Shown: positions 33,437-43,974, counted from the stretch's first letter. The stretch: 64,000 bases of DNA from Tubulanus polymorphus (GCF_964204645.1 NW_027437441.1:62001-126000), one strand, 5' to 3'. Notes: generated by a model not told the origin, from the letters alone. Numbers and translations are program-made.

Positions 33437-33895
33437 TCATTTTTTAAATTCTAAATTATTCGTGAAATATGGGTCATCTTTAAAAATTTGTTCTACAACA
33501 TCTTCAGTATCAATTTCATCTATTACAACTTTTGGTAATAATTCGTTAACAATTGTATCTGTTACTCTAGATTTCATACTATATAATTCCATAGGTTTAT
33601 CAGGATATTTTTCTTGTTGTTTTACTAATAGTTCCATAAATTCTTTTCTTTCTGTTCTAGTTGAAATTCTACCACTTTCAGGAGCTTTTAAATATTTATT
33701 TAATTTTTCACGTAATTCGGAATTAATTCCATCATAATCATCATCATAATCATCATCTTCACCTAAATTAGTATTATATTCTGGCTCATTACCATCATTA
33801 AAACTTGTTTCACTAAAATCAGGTTGTGGTTCATCACTTATACCGGGGGTGTCACCAAAAGGATCCAATGGAAAACCTTCTCCACCTTCTGCCAT
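33437..33895 (-). pseudogene. N-terminal part of coiled-coil membrane protein (left arm)
   Basis: This 152-residue ORF starts MAEGGEGFPLDPFGD and is very acidic. It matches the right-arm gene at 36900, but here the frame stays open through ELYSMKSRV to a stop at 33437, where both arms share a frame break after LEFKK. The rest of the gene is lost beyond the piggyBac insertion. The start has TATGTAAATGG after a T tract. Confidence 0.7.
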
Positions 33896-33911
33896 TTACA
33901 TAATACAAAAA

Positions 33912-35272
33912 TTAAAATTTAAAATATAATATTCCTCCGATTACAATTCCTATACAAGTTATAGCTAATTTAGTATTTTCATGGGATTTATTATCATTAT
34001 CAGTTTTAATTATATCATGTTGATGTATTGTAATCTTTTATTTTAGAATCATTATTTAATTTAATATTCTTAGTTTTAGTTTCTGTTGATTGAATGTGTT
34101 TTTTATTTTTTACACCTTCCATTAATTTTGGAGGAGTAATAATCTTTTTATTTATATCATTCAATCCAAATGAATTATTTATTGTTGCAGTTTTAATTAG
34201 ATTATTATAACCAATTATGTTTCCCATCTTTAATACTAAATCATTAGAAATAATTAATAGATTAGGGCCTATACAATAATTTAATCTAATATGTGATTTA
34301 TCTAAATAATTTTGATATCTTACAATGTTTTCTGGAATCGATCTATTTTTATCATTATGTATGGAATCTTCAAATAAAACTTTAAATTGTTTTTGTGTAT
34401 CGAATGATGTATTCAAATTTCCAATTATTGGGGATCTTGTTTCAACTTGCGCACCTAAAATACATCAAATAAGTTCTAATTGATTGATTTATTTTTTGTA
34501 TTCCGGCTTTAGTAAAACCTTCATTATTTTCTAAAATGAAATAAACCCAACCATTATTGTTTTCTTGTTTTAAATTATCATAAAATGTCGGTAATTTATT
34601 GAAATTTAATGTTTCTAAATCCTTAGTTTCTATTTTACCATAACCTAATTTATTACTATAGATATTATACAAACTATAAGATGGTATGGGAAGTGCACAA
34701 TATTCTGCAATCTTTTTAGGGCAAGGAAGTGATCTTATTGTTCCAATTTTTGTTCTAAAATCAGAATTATTTATATCTATATTAAATTCATTACAAATTT
34801 TATAAAACTTTGATAAATTAATATTATTATCTAATTCTTTAAAATACCTAGATCCTGGTAAAGCGCACTCTAATTCATTTAATATTATTCTGATTTGAAA
34901 GTATGTATGAAATCTAAATAAACTTTGAATTAATTTATATTTATAATTATTCAAATGATCATTCCAACTAATTCCACAACCTGTTGTTGCACAATAAACA
35001 GCAAAATTTAATTGGTTCTGCCAATACTTCATATTAGATTTTAATAACCACTGTTTTTCATCTTTCAATTTTTTAAAATCAATTAAATATACATGAAATA
35101 TATTTTCCATCTTTGCATTAAAATTATTAGTTTCAGTAACATAAATTACTAAATTAGTTAATGAATCTAAAACTTCATTTCTATATGTAATATCTTTATT
35201 AAAATCTATTGCTGGAATATTATATTTAATTGATTTATTATATTGGAAAGCTTTTGGAAAACTATCTACCAT
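33912..35272 (-). pseudogene. Element-specific protein of about 410 residues (left arm), frameshifted
   Basis: The longest copy of the family seen at 104-1405. ORF 34442-35272 (276 aa) carries the N-terminal and central parts (WQNQLNFAVYCATTGCGIS, ALPGSRYFKEL, IRSLPCPKKIAEYCALP), and ORF 34015-34416 (133 aa) carries the C-terminal part (FDTQKQFKVLFEDS). A short frame break separates them near 34420-34460, and a second near 34015 shifts the hydrophobic C-terminal tail ending at 33912. The start has eight T/A bases, then ATTAAATAAATGG. It lies between a small membrane-protein gene and the coiled-coil gene, as in element A. Function unknown; a virion role is inferred from position. Confidence 0.65.
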
Positions 35273-35288
35273 TTATTTAATAAAAAAA

Positions 35289-35722
35289 TTAATAATTTAT
35301 TAATTCTTTTAATAATTTATCTTGTTCTTCAACTGTTATATGACCATTTAAACTTATTATATAATCTAGTGTGTTCTTTAATTTATTAATTTCTTTTATA
35401 TTAGTTTTAATTTTTCTTTATTACTTTTTATATTTAATTTTGAACTTATACCAGTTAAAACACTTGAACTTAATCCTAACACACCAATTGATATAGCTAA
35501 AGGTGTTAATGGACTGAATATTGCTAGAAATGTTATTACAGAACTAATTGTAACCGAACCACTTATAATCAAATAATATATAATTTTACTTTTTAGATAT
35601 TTTTTCTTTTTAACTTTTAAGTCACTTTCAAATTCTAATATTTGTTTTTCTAAATATGTTTTTAATTTAGTTTTATTTATATCATGAGGAATAATATCAA
35701 TATTATCAACTTTATCTTCCAT
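35289..35722 (-). pseudogene. Small membrane protein with two hydrophobic segments, one frameshift
   Basis: ORF 35396-35722 (108 aa) has a charged N-terminus with a Lys-rich helix, then two hydrophobic segments (IIYYLIISGSVTISSVITFL and PLTPLAISIGVLGLSSSVL). A single-base shift near 35400 moves the remaining 36 codons into another frame, which stops at 35289. The element A homologue ends at base 87 of the window. The start has TTTTTTTTTGCTAAATAAATGG. No known family recognised. Confidence 0.6.
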
Positions 35723-35743
35723 TTATTTAGCAAAAAAAAATTA

Positions 35744-35915
35744 CTAATTAGTAAACTTATATGCTACAAATATAACAATAACAGTTCCACCTAAATTCCA
35801 TATTATTTCATATTTCTTCTGTTCATTACTTTGGGTATAATAATCTGATAATTTAGGTTTGTATAGATGTAATTTTTCTTTATTTGTTACTGCGTTATAT
35901 AAACTCATTGCATCA
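35744..35915 (-). pseudogene. C-terminal fragment of a short element protein (left arm)
   Basis: An open frame of about 55 codons contains LYNAVTNKEKLHLYKPKLSDY and ends in a hydrophobic tail (WNLGGTVIVIFVAYKF), with stop at 35744-35746. Its N-terminal part is lost at the palindrome centre. The inverted partial partner is at 35918-36046. Too short to name. Confidence 0.5.
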
Positions 35916-35917
35916 AT

Positions 35918-36046
35918 AAAGAATTATATGATCAGAAGATTTCACACAGAGATTTTCAATCAGTTGATGATGCAATGAGTTTATATAACGCAGTAACAAA
36001 TAAAGAAAAATTACATCTATACAAACCTAAATTATCAGATTATTAA
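35918..36046 (+). pseudogene. Internal fragment of the same short protein (right arm)
   Basis: The frame reads KELYDQKISHRDFQSVDDA, then the sequence shared with the left arm up to KLSDY. A stop is created where the deletion joins it to the next gene at about 36044. It includes N-terminal sequence missing from the left arm, so the two fragments overlap only partly. Confidence 0.5.
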
Positions 36047-37396
36047 AATTGGAACAATAAGATCACTTCCTTGCCCTAAAAAGATTGCAGAATATTGTGC
36101 ACTTCCCATACCATCTTATAGTTTGTATAATATCTATAGTAATAAATTAGGTTATGGTAAAATAGAAACTAAGGATTTAGAAACATTAAATTTCAATAAA
36201 TTACCGACATTTTATGATAATTTAAAACAAGAAAACAATAATGGTTGGGTTTATTTCATTTTAGAAAATAATGAAGGTTTTACTTAAGCCGGAATACAAA
36301 GAATAAATCAATCAATTAGAACTTATTTGATGTATTTTAGGTGCGCAAGTTGAGACAAGATCCCCAATAATTGGAAATTTGAATACATCATTCGATACAC
36401 AAAAACAATTTAAAGTTTTATTTGAAGATTCCATACATAATGATAAAAATAGATCGATTCCAGAAAACATTGTAAGATATCAAAATTATTTAGATAAATC
36501 ACATATTAGATTAAATTATTGTATAGGCCCTAATCTATTAATTATTTCTAATGATTTAGTATTAAAGATGGGAAACATAATTGGTTATAATAATCTAATT
36601 AAAACTGCAACAATAAATAATTCATTTGGATTGAATGATATAAATAAAAAGATTATTACTGCTCCAAAATTAATGGAAGGTGTAAAAAATAAAAAACACA
36701 TTCAATCAACAGAAACTAAAACTAAGAATATTAAATTAAATAATGATTCTAAAATAAAAGATTACAATACATCAACATGATATAATTAAAACTGATAATG
36801 ATAATAAATCCCATGAAAATACTAAATTAGCTATAACTTGTATAGGAATTGTAATCGGAGGAATATTATGTTTTAAATTTTAATTTTTGTATTATGTAAA
36901 TGGCAGAAGGTGGAGAAGGTTTTCCATTGGATCCTTTTGGTGACACCCCCGGTATAAGTGATGAACCACAACCTGATTTTAGTGAAACAAGTTTTAATGA
37001 TGGTAATGAGCCAGAATATAATACTAATTTAGGTGAAGATGATGATTATGATGATGATTATGATGGAATTAATTCCGAATTACGTGAAAAATTAAATAAA
37101 TATTTAAAAGCTCCTGAAAGTGGTAGAATTTCAACTAGAACAGAAAGAAAAGAATTTATGGAACTATTAGTAAAACAACAAGAAAAATATCCTGATAAAC
37201 CTATGGAATTATATATATAGTATGAAATCTAGAGTAACAGATACAATTGTTAACGAATTATTACCAAAAGTTGTAATAGATGAAATTGATACTGAAGATG
37301 TTGTAGAACAAATTTTTAAAGATGACCCATATTTCACGAATAATTTAGAATTTAAAAAATGATTCATGGTATTATAATCTTGAATTAAATAGGAAT
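35966..37396 (+). repeat. Right arm of inverted duplication in element B
   Basis: Reverse-complement partner of 33411-35912, lacking about 1.08 kb equivalent to 34749-35833. Differences from the left arm are few: a TATA insertion near 37210, a stop in TTT-ACT-TAA near 36283, and scattered substitutions. The duplication is therefore young relative to the decay of other genes. Confidence 0.85.
36047..36883 (+). pseudogene. C-terminal half of the 410-residue family (right arm)
   Basis: Begins in the middle of the gene (GTIRSLPCPKKIAEYCALP), because the preceding part is deleted. It has an in-frame TAA near 36284 where the left arm is open, and then ORF 36379-36780 (133 aa) with FDTQKQFKVLFEDS. 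A frame break near 36780 precedes the hydrophobic tail CIGIVIGGILCF, which stops at 36881-36883. Not functional. Confidence 0.7.
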
Positions 37397-38621
37397 ACTG
37401 TATCAATTCAATTATCTAGAATGGGTCAAGAAAATATTTTTGAACCTGGAATGCGAGCATTATCTACAATTGAAGGTTCAAAAGGTGGTAGAGAATTTCT
37501 CAGAATTATATGGAATGCAATCGATAGAATAAATGAAGAAGAACCAATTCCTAATATTGATATAAACAAATATTCACCATTTAAAAATCCAAATCCAAAT
37601 CCTACTGATGTTGATCCAGAAACTGATGAAGATTTTGCAAATCGATTAGATAAATTAAGATCTTCAACGCCCGAAACATCGAGAAGAGACACTCAACAAA
37701 TTGATAATGATTCAAGTCAATTACAATTAACATTTGAAAAACAAATTGATAGATTAAGAGATTCAGAAGAACTGATGAATAGTATATCAGATACATCTGG
37801 TTCTGAAACTGGAATAAATCGAATACAATCTTTACTAGAAAAAGGATTACTTGATTTAACTGATGAAGAATTAAAACAATTTCCTGAAAAAGCACGTAGA
37901 GAAATTAAAGGTATGCAAGAATCAGCTGGTGAAATTGCTAATATTATGATGAGATTTTCTAAAATAACCATGTTAGAAAAAGAATTAACTAATGCAAATG
38001 AAGAATTAAAACAATTAGAATTAAATAGAGATCTTCAATTAATCGAGGAAGCTGATTATGAAAGCAGAAAGTTAGCTTTAGAAAAAGAAATAGATGATTT
38101 AAAATATAACAAAGAATTACAGGAAAAAGAAAGAGATACATTATTAAAATCATATGATCTTAATCATTTTAAATAATTAAAAGTTATTTTTAAAGATTTG
38201 TTGATCAGATTCTAAAATATCATTGAAAGATAGAATAAAGTTATTATTTGAATTAGAAGGAATAACAATTCTTTCAATTCTAACAGCTGTAACTATGTTA
38301 TTTACAACAATTGGTTTAGCAATATCAAATGCTTTAAAATCTATGCCTACTCCCAATAAACCGGATAAACCCCCAGATAATAATTCTATACAAGATAAAG
38401 TTAAAGATGGTTTAAAGAAATTAGCAAAATATTTATGGGAACTATCTAAAAAATCTGTTGCAGCTTTACCAGGAATTATTGCATCAATTGTTGGTTTTAT
38501 ATTGAAATCTGCTGGGAATATTCTTAACTTTGCTGCTGAACATATTATTTTATTTTTAATTACAGTTGTAAGTGCTATTATTTTTGGGTTAGTAAATATG
38601 ATATCAAAAAATATCAAGTAA
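36900..38621 (+). pseudogene. Coiled-coil membrane protein (right arm), frameshifted
   Basis: ORF 36900-37220 is the acidic N-terminus. A four-base TATA insertion near 37210 closes it, while the left arm lacks that insertion. ORF 37421-38176 (251 aa) carries FEPGMRALSTIEGSKGGREF, a Ser/Thr-rich linker and a long Glu/Lys coiled coil (about residues 185-245). ORF 38223-38621 carries three hydrophobic segments and the NKPDKPPDNN linker. Breaks lie near 37210, 37365-37420 and 38177-38222. Together these would be about 550-580 codons. It ends 40 bases before the capsid gene. A membrane or scaffold-like role is a guess. Confidence 0.65.
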
Positions 38622-38661
38622 ACATGATCAAAAATAAATAATTAATTTTTTTGTTAAATAA

Positions 38662-39909
38662 ATGAGTGGGAGTTATATCAATCCTTCTAAGAATCATAGA
38701 ATATCTAATGCTATTAAAGCAGAAAGATCTCATCATATAATTACTAATAACCCTTCTAATATTAATCCTGATGAAACTTTATATGTTAGAATCCATCGAT
38801 TAACACAAAATACTTTTTACGTTCCAAATAGTATTTATTTATCAGCCGATATAAAAGTAATCGGTAATAATAATAATTATGTTGTTGATAATGTCGGAAG
38901 ATATTTGATTAAAAAATTAACAATAAAGATTGGTCCAGAAACAGTTTTCTCATTAGATGATTATAATTTATTCATGCATTATAAAGATTTATGGTTAACT
39001 AAAGAAAATAGAAATAATATGATATTTCAGGGCATTCAATCGGAAAACCATAATAAATTAAGATCAGGAGCTAATGACGCAATAGTAACTCGTGCCACAG
39101 ATAATTTGATTAAAAAGATTTATGGAAGCAAATATAAAATTCCATTAGACTTTGAATTGATAAATAATAATGCACCTTTATATACATACGCAATTCAAGA
39201 AGATATTATATTTGAGATAACATTCGCTCCTGTAAATGAAATTGTATTATCTAGCGTTGTTAAAGATATGAGTTATAAATTATCGAATATATGTTTAGAA
39301 TATGATACAGTAACTGATGAAAATATTGCTAACACAATTCAAACTCAATACAATCAAGGATTTTCATTATTATATGATTATATTGATAAATTTAAAACTG
39401 TAACTATCAATGCAAATGATGAAATAATCAATGAGAATATTAACTTCCCAAGAAGATCTATTAAAGGTATATTAATATTTTTTACCATTGCAACATATAC
39501 TAATGGCGCAATAAATGTTGATAATTATTATAATCCTGAAATAACAAAAGTAAAAATAACTATCGAAGGAATAGCAAATAAAATATTTTGTCAAGGAATG
39601 AGAATGATAGATCAATGGCCAGAAATTAGAAAACATTTTACGAATGAAAAAGTAAAATCATCTGAAGATTGTAATATTAATCAAATTGATTATTATACCG
39701 GTAATAAATATGCATTATGGTTAGATTTTAGAACAACAGAGGATAACTTATTACATGGTTCTGGAAAAAAATTACAGAACACTAAAGATGGAATACAATT
39801 ATTCATGACAAAGAAAAAGGGAAGCCTAAATTTCAAAATGCATATTTATATTATATCTGACGCGCAATTAAATATTGTAAATTCACAATTAGATAGTGTT
39901 ATGTATTAA
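38662..39909 (+). CDS. Major capsid-like protein (probable double jelly-roll), element B
   Basis: Intact 415 residues, the same length as the copy at 2892-4139. Shared landmarks are NPSKNHRISNAIKAERSHHI, NNVGRYLIKKL-type strands, IPLDFELINN with DIIFEITFAPVNEIV, and YALWLDFRTTED near the C-terminus. This layout fits the hexon-like capsid protein of Polinton and adintovirus-type elements, whose trimers build the icosahedral shell. The fold needs structural confirmation. The start is fixed by TTTTTTTGTTAAATAAATGAG. The absence of disablement in both copies, beside ruined neighbours, is notable. Confidence 0.65.
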   Translation: MSGSYINPSKNHRISNAIKAERSHHIITNNPSNINPDETLYVRIHRLTQNTFYVPNSIYLSADIKVIGNNNNYVVDNVGRYLIKKLTIKIGPETVFSLDDYNLFMHYKDLWLTKENRNNMIFQGIQSENHNKLRSGANDAIVTRATDNLIKKIYGSKYKIPLDFELINNNAPLYTYAIQEDIIFEITFAPVNEIVLSSVVKDMSYKLSNICLEYDTVTDENIANTIQTQYNQGFSLLYDYIDKFKTVTINANDEIINENINFPRRSIKGILIFFTIATYTNGAINVDNYYNPEITKVKITIEGIANKIFCQGMRMIDQWPEIRKHFTNEKVKSSEDCNINQIDYYTGNKYALWLDFRTTEDNLLHGSGKKLQNTKDGIQLFMTKKKGSLNFKMHIYIISDAQLNIVNSQLDSVMY

Positions 39910-39941
39910 AATTTTAACTTTAATAAAAAATCTTATATTAA

Positions 39942-40766
39942 ATGGAAGGAGGTAAAGTATATAAACATATTTCATACATCGATACACATGAAAATAATGA
40001 TGGTTTATATTATGTAATACCTTGTAATATAGCTTTGATATTTGATCCTATTTTCAAAATTTATAAAACTAAACTAATAGAAATCGATAATAATAAAAGT
40101 GGTGTTGTTGATAATTTAAGTAATGTAATTGATAATAATGTAATACCTCCTACTACAGTAATACCTACTACAGTAATACCTACTACATCTAATAATGTAA
40201 AACCTACTACATCTAATAATGAAATAATATTAAATTTTAGTGAAAATAGAAATTATTGTGATTATTGTAAAGGTGAATTTTCAAACGCTCCATCAAATTG
40301 GAATAAACATATGAATACAAAGGTACATATTACTAATGTTATAGAACGTGTTGGTTTAAGAGAATTTATAGAACACCCATTTAGATATGTTACAAAATTT
40401 GTTTCAAATAAAAAAGTAAATGGTAAAGAATTATATGAAGATTTTTTATTAGCAACACCTAATAAAGATGAATTAGATTTAACCGATGCTAATAAAATAT
40501 TAGGATCATACACTGTAAATGAAATATTAGGAGCAAACACTAATAAAGATGATAATGAAAATGGCGCCATACGGCACCCACATGGTGATATAGTTACAGA
40601 TATTGATATTAAAGATTATGTGGACACACTTTTGGTGAAAGATAAAGAAGAAACTTTTGATGATGCGGTAGAAAGGATGAATAAGTATAACAATAAAACA
40701 ACTATTGATGATGATACGGTAGAGAGTTTGAATAAATTGTTAGGGTCTGATAGTGAAAGTGATTAA
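39942..40766 (+). CDS. C2H2-type zinc-finger protein, element B
   Basis: Intact 274-residue ORF 32 bases after the capsid gene. The N-terminal domain has YYVIPCN. Residues 65-100 are a Thr/Pro/Asn-rich repeat (IPTT, KPTTSNN). A zinc finger CDYCKGEFSNAPSNWNKHMN-TKVH lies near residues 106-130, followed by REFIEHPFRYVTKFV. The C-terminal part is acidic and includes GAIRHPHGDIVTD, a short motif that recalls AVWHPHGGIKYSELK in the integrase N-terminus. The homologue at 4189-5376 is broken. A nucleic-acid-binding role is inferred. Confidence 0.6.
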   Translation: MEGGKVYKHISYIDTHENNDGLYYVIPCNIALIFDPIFKIYKTKLIEIDNNKSGVVDNLSNVIDNNVIPPTTVIPTTVIPTTSNNVKPTTSNNEIILNFSENRNYCDYCKGEFSNAPSNWNKHMNTKVHITNVIERVGLREFIEHPFRYVTKFVSNKKVNGKELYEDFLLATPNKDELDLTDANKILGSYTVNEILGANTNKDDNENGAIRHPHGDIVTDIDIKDYVDTLLVKDKEETFDDAVERMNKYNNKTTIDDDTVESLNKLLGSDSESD

Positions 40767-41190
40767 GATATTAATTATATTTTATTCAAATAATAATATT
40801 AGTTGAAAATTGTATAAAATAATAGAAAATAAAAAGGGGGTTTTAAGTATTTAAGGTATTTAAGGTATCTAATACATATCTAATACATATTATTTGAAAA
40901 TACCTTAAATAATATTTCTTTTTTAAATTTATGTTGAAACCTCAGTAATAATAAATAACCTTTATTATTTTCAAACTTATTCATATATTAGTTGAAATAA
41001 TAAAAATAAATTGGTTGAAAATTGTATAAATAATATTTATTTTAAAAAAGGGGGTTTTAAGTATTTAAGGTATCTAATAGGGTATCAGGTATTAGGGCAT
41101 CTAATAGGGTATCTAATACATAGGTATTCATGAATAACATATAAATGAATAACTTCTAAAATCAATTTAGTAAAAAAATATGTATAATAA
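40767..41190. other. Intergenic region with direct repeats and an inverted integrase/ATPase remnant
   Basis: Contains two copies of GGGGGTTTTAAGTATTTAAGG (about 40838 and 41045) and TCTAATAGGGTAT-type short repeats. Bases 40927-40985 match, in minus orientation, the end of the integrase/ATPase gene (5785-5843), reading MNKFENNKGY. This remnant sits where element A still has the inverted gene. Confidence 0.7.
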
Positions 41191-41841
41191 ATGGAACCAG
41201 AACAACCACAAACTATAAATATTACAAATAACACTGGCGTTATAAACATATACTACAAGAAGTGTTCTAAATGTGAATTAGATAAATCATTAACAGAATT
41301 TAGTAAGCGTAAGATTAGCAAAGATGGTTTTCAATATTGCTGTAAAACTTGTACTAAACTATATACCAAACAATATCGAGAAGATAATAGAGAAGCTTAC
41401 AATGATTATATGACAGAATATATGAGAGTAAGATATCAAACAGATCTTAATTTTAGATTGAAACAATGTTTAAGATCTAGATTAACACAATTATTCAACA
41501 AAGAAACGCATTCAGAAACACTATTTAATTTATTGGGTTGTACAGATGAATTTCTCAAATCATGGATAATATATCAATTCGATGATAAAATGAATATAGA
41601 TAATTATGGTGAATACTTTCATATTGATCACGTGTTGCCTATTTCTAAATTTGACATGAGTGATGATTATAATAAGAAGCTAATCTGGTGCTGGAAGAAT
41701 TTAAGACCTTTAGAAAAGAAGGAAAACATAATTAAATCTAATAAACTAGATTTACAGTTATATTTAGATCAACTGGATAAAGCAAAGACATTTGTTGAAT
41801 TATGGAACTCAACACATAATGAAAAATACGTTGAATGTTAA
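41191..41841 (+). CDS. HNH endonuclease, element B
   Basis: Intact 216-residue ORF. Zinc-ligand-like pairs C25xxC28 and C51xxC54 are near the N-terminus, followed by a helical region with YMTEYMRVRYQTDLNFRL. The HNH core is HIDHVLPISKFD (residues 144-155), the middle Asn is in WKNLRPLEKKEN (168-179), and IIKSNK completes the motif. HNH proteins cleave DNA with a metal ion. In virus-like elements they may be homing-type or genome-processing nucleases. The start has TATGTATAATAAATGG, and the upstream AACTTCTAAAATCAATTT is shared with polB. The copy in element A is frameshifted. Confidence 0.8.
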   Translation: MEPEQPQTINITNNTGVINIYYKKCSKCELDKSLTEFSKRKISKDGFQYCCKTCTKLYTKQYREDNREAYNDYMTEYMRVRYQTDLNFRLKQCLRSRLTQLFNKETHSETLFNLLGCTDEFLKSWIIYQFDDKMNIDNYGEYFHIDHVLPISKFDMSDDYNKKLIWCWKNLRPLEKKENIIKSNKLDLQLYLDQLDKAKTFVELWNSTHNEKYVEC

Positions 41842-43013
41842 ACGCTTAGAAAACCGGTTACTCTCAATCTATGTCAAACCGCCTGTATGTAATTGTATTA
41901 GGTTGTTTACAAAAACATCTGTGCCGTATTTCATATTCAGTTGAATGGGGCGCACCTCATTTGAATATTGATCGATTGTGCTATTTCAGTTGAAAAGGAT
42001 TAATCATAAAAGAACAAAGGAACATCTGTTGCACCAGACAGTGTTTAGCTAGTGAATAACTGGCAGTTATAAACGCGCAGCACATAAGCATAGGAACGTA
42101 TAGGATATTCTCTATTTTCAATTTTATTTCTCTATTTCTCACAATTTTAGGAGTTTACAGTTATAAATGTAAGTACTGTTTTTGTTGTTATTAAGGCGTT
42201 GGAAAACGCTAAACATGTAAAACTTATCCTGGTAAGATGCGCCACAAAATGGTCATGTTTAAGTGTTGTAATTAATATTTTACAACTACAACTTCAAGTT
42301 AGTTTTATTCTACGCTAGATATTTATCTTTTAGATAACTAAATGAAGACTATTGAATCAAGAAAGTGAAGATAGATGGATGTGGAATCAGAAATTATGGA
42401 TATATCAACTCATAAGACTGTAGCAGTTTAGCCATACTGTATAGGCTTTCAATGCATTACGTTTGTCGGAATATCAATTGCGTCATTAAGCTGTTGTTAA
42501 TGTCGCACAGTGACAGATGTTGTATTGTATTTTATTGATTCCTGCATTCCACGCATACCTTACCGCTCCTCTCTGGAGCGGCTTGGAATGTGGAAATCGA
42601 TAATGATTGTAGAATAAAATATACGTGTGTTTATGAAATAGTATTTCCAACAGTCGTTTCTTTGAATTTATTTTCAGTTTTAGGATTTATTATCGAGAAT
42701 CCGAAATGCCTTAACTGGACAGTTATAATTACTGCTCCTAATAGATAGACAATAGTAGTGAGATAATCTAAATCCTAATTTAAATAAAAAGTATTTAAAA
42801 AACAATAACTTCAACTAGTTAGTGAATTCTATTATATTTTTAATACTTTCTTTTCAAAAGAGAATACTTTATATTTTGAATAGATCCGAATAGAAATTCT
42901 TTAAACTCAAATAGCTAGTATCAGTAGTCAATACTAGAATTCTTTAGTTTTAACTAGCTAGTATCATTTTATAATACTTATAATATTTTTCTTATTAAAT
43001 TTCTCTAATATAA
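41842..43013. other. 1.17-kb non-coding interval with extra sequence not in element A
   Basis: Element A has only 206 bases between the corresponding genes. About 41870-42760 is less AT-rich than the viral genes, has no ORF of recognisable type, and probably derives from an inserted element or captured DNA. The last 200 bases are viral-type, with repeated AATTCTTTA and ACTAGCTAGTATCA motifs before the next start. Confidence 0.5.
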
Positions 43014-43616
43014 ATGTCAAAGAAATCTAATAAAAATAGTATTGATATTGAAAAGACATTAGATGATTTAGGTATTAGTGATAATAAAGATACAGTTGTT
43101 TCTAATTTTATTCAAGTTAATAACAATATAGATTATGAATACTATTTATATTATAAGCACCATATAGAACTATTGATTGCCGGTGGAAAAACTAATGAGT
43201 TTTTAAATAGAATCATTACTTTTCAAGAACTAGACTCTATGAAACCAGATAAAGTAATAAAATATTTTAAGATTTATGAAGAGTCAAGATTAGCTAGAAT
43301 AAACGACTCTATAAGTGATGGTATTGTCAAATGTTACTCTAAGTTATGTAACCAGTTAATACCAATTGATGACGAAAATAAATTATATAGTGATTTGAAA
43401 AATGACTACTTAGTTATGACTGAATTACAAAAATGGGTCGGTTATGCTTCATTTCAATTAGGATCGGTTATGACATTAATTTCTACTGGTATCATAACAT
43501 TTTCGAACATCAAGCCTATGGAATATAAATCAGGTAAGAACGAAACAGATGTACTACAACCAAACGTCGAAACAGAAAATGAATCAGAACAAAAATTAAC
43601 TAAAATAAATGAGTGA
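43014..43616 (+). CDS. Conserved element protein with one hydrophobic segment, element B
   Basis: Intact 200-residue ORF homologous to 7599-8186. It has a Ser/Lys/Asn N-terminus (SKKSNKNSIDIEKTLDDLGIS), a helical middle (EYYLYYKHHIELLIAGGK, TFQELDSMKPDKVIKYFKIY) and one hydrophobic stretch, FQLGSVMTLISTGIITFSNI, at about residues 150-169. The acidic tail overlaps the next start codon by 8 bases. The start follows CTCTAATATAAATG. Function unknown. Confidence 0.65.
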   Translation: MSKKSNKNSIDIEKTLDDLGISDNKDTVVSNFIQVNNNIDYEYYLYYKHHIELLIAGGKTNEFLNRIITFQELDSMKPDKVIKYFKIYEESRLARINDSISDGIVKCYSKLCNQLIPIDDENKLYSDLKNDYLVMTELQKWVGYASFQLGSVMTLISTGIITFSNIKPMEYKSGKNETDVLQPNVETENESEQKLTKINE

Positions 43617-43968
43617 TGGAGTTAAGAAAAAGGCTAGATCCGAGAAACAAATTAAATGGGCAAGAGAATTAGGTAAAAGATCTTCAGAATTAAAAAAAGC
43701 TAAGAAAAAGAAATTAACTGATATAAATGAATTATCTGATATTGATTCAAATAATAATCCATCTGATTCTTCTAATGCTGGAAGTAATTATAAATTATAT
43801 ATTACAATTGGATTAGTAACAGTTATTATATTATCTGGTGTAATATATAAATCAAAATTCAAATCCGATGATAAAGATGATTCCAATGATAATATACCTA
43901 TCATACCAGAAAATAAGTCAAATCATAACGTCATTGAAACTAAATCTAAATTATTATTAATGGATTAA
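43609..43968 (+). CDS. Small basic single-pass membrane protein, element B
   Basis: Intact 119-residue ORF whose start overlaps the previous gene (ATAAATGAGTGA). Basic N-terminus with KQIKWARELGKRS and KKAKKKKL, Ser/Asn linker, hydrophobic segment LYITIGLVTVIILSGVIY, charged tail. The overlap and close packing with the integrase/ATPase gene (6 bases) suggest co-transcription. Homologue at 7221-7589. Function unknown. Confidence 0.6.
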   Translation: MSDGVKKKARSEKQIKWARELGKRSSELKKAKKKKLTDINELSDIDSNNNPSDSSNAGSNYKLYITIGLVTVIILSGVIYKSKFKSDDKDDSNDNIPIIPENKSNHNVIETKSKLLLMD

Positions 43969-43974
43969 AATAGA

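Larger units (their letters stand above)
33411..35912 (-). repeat. Left arm of inverted duplication in element B
   Basis: Bases 33411-34748 are a near-identical reverse complement of about 36047-37396, and 35834-35912 of 35966-36044. The part 34749-35833 has no partner because the right arm is deleted there. The spacer is 35913-35965. The arms hold the same structural genes in opposite orientation. Confidence 0.85.
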
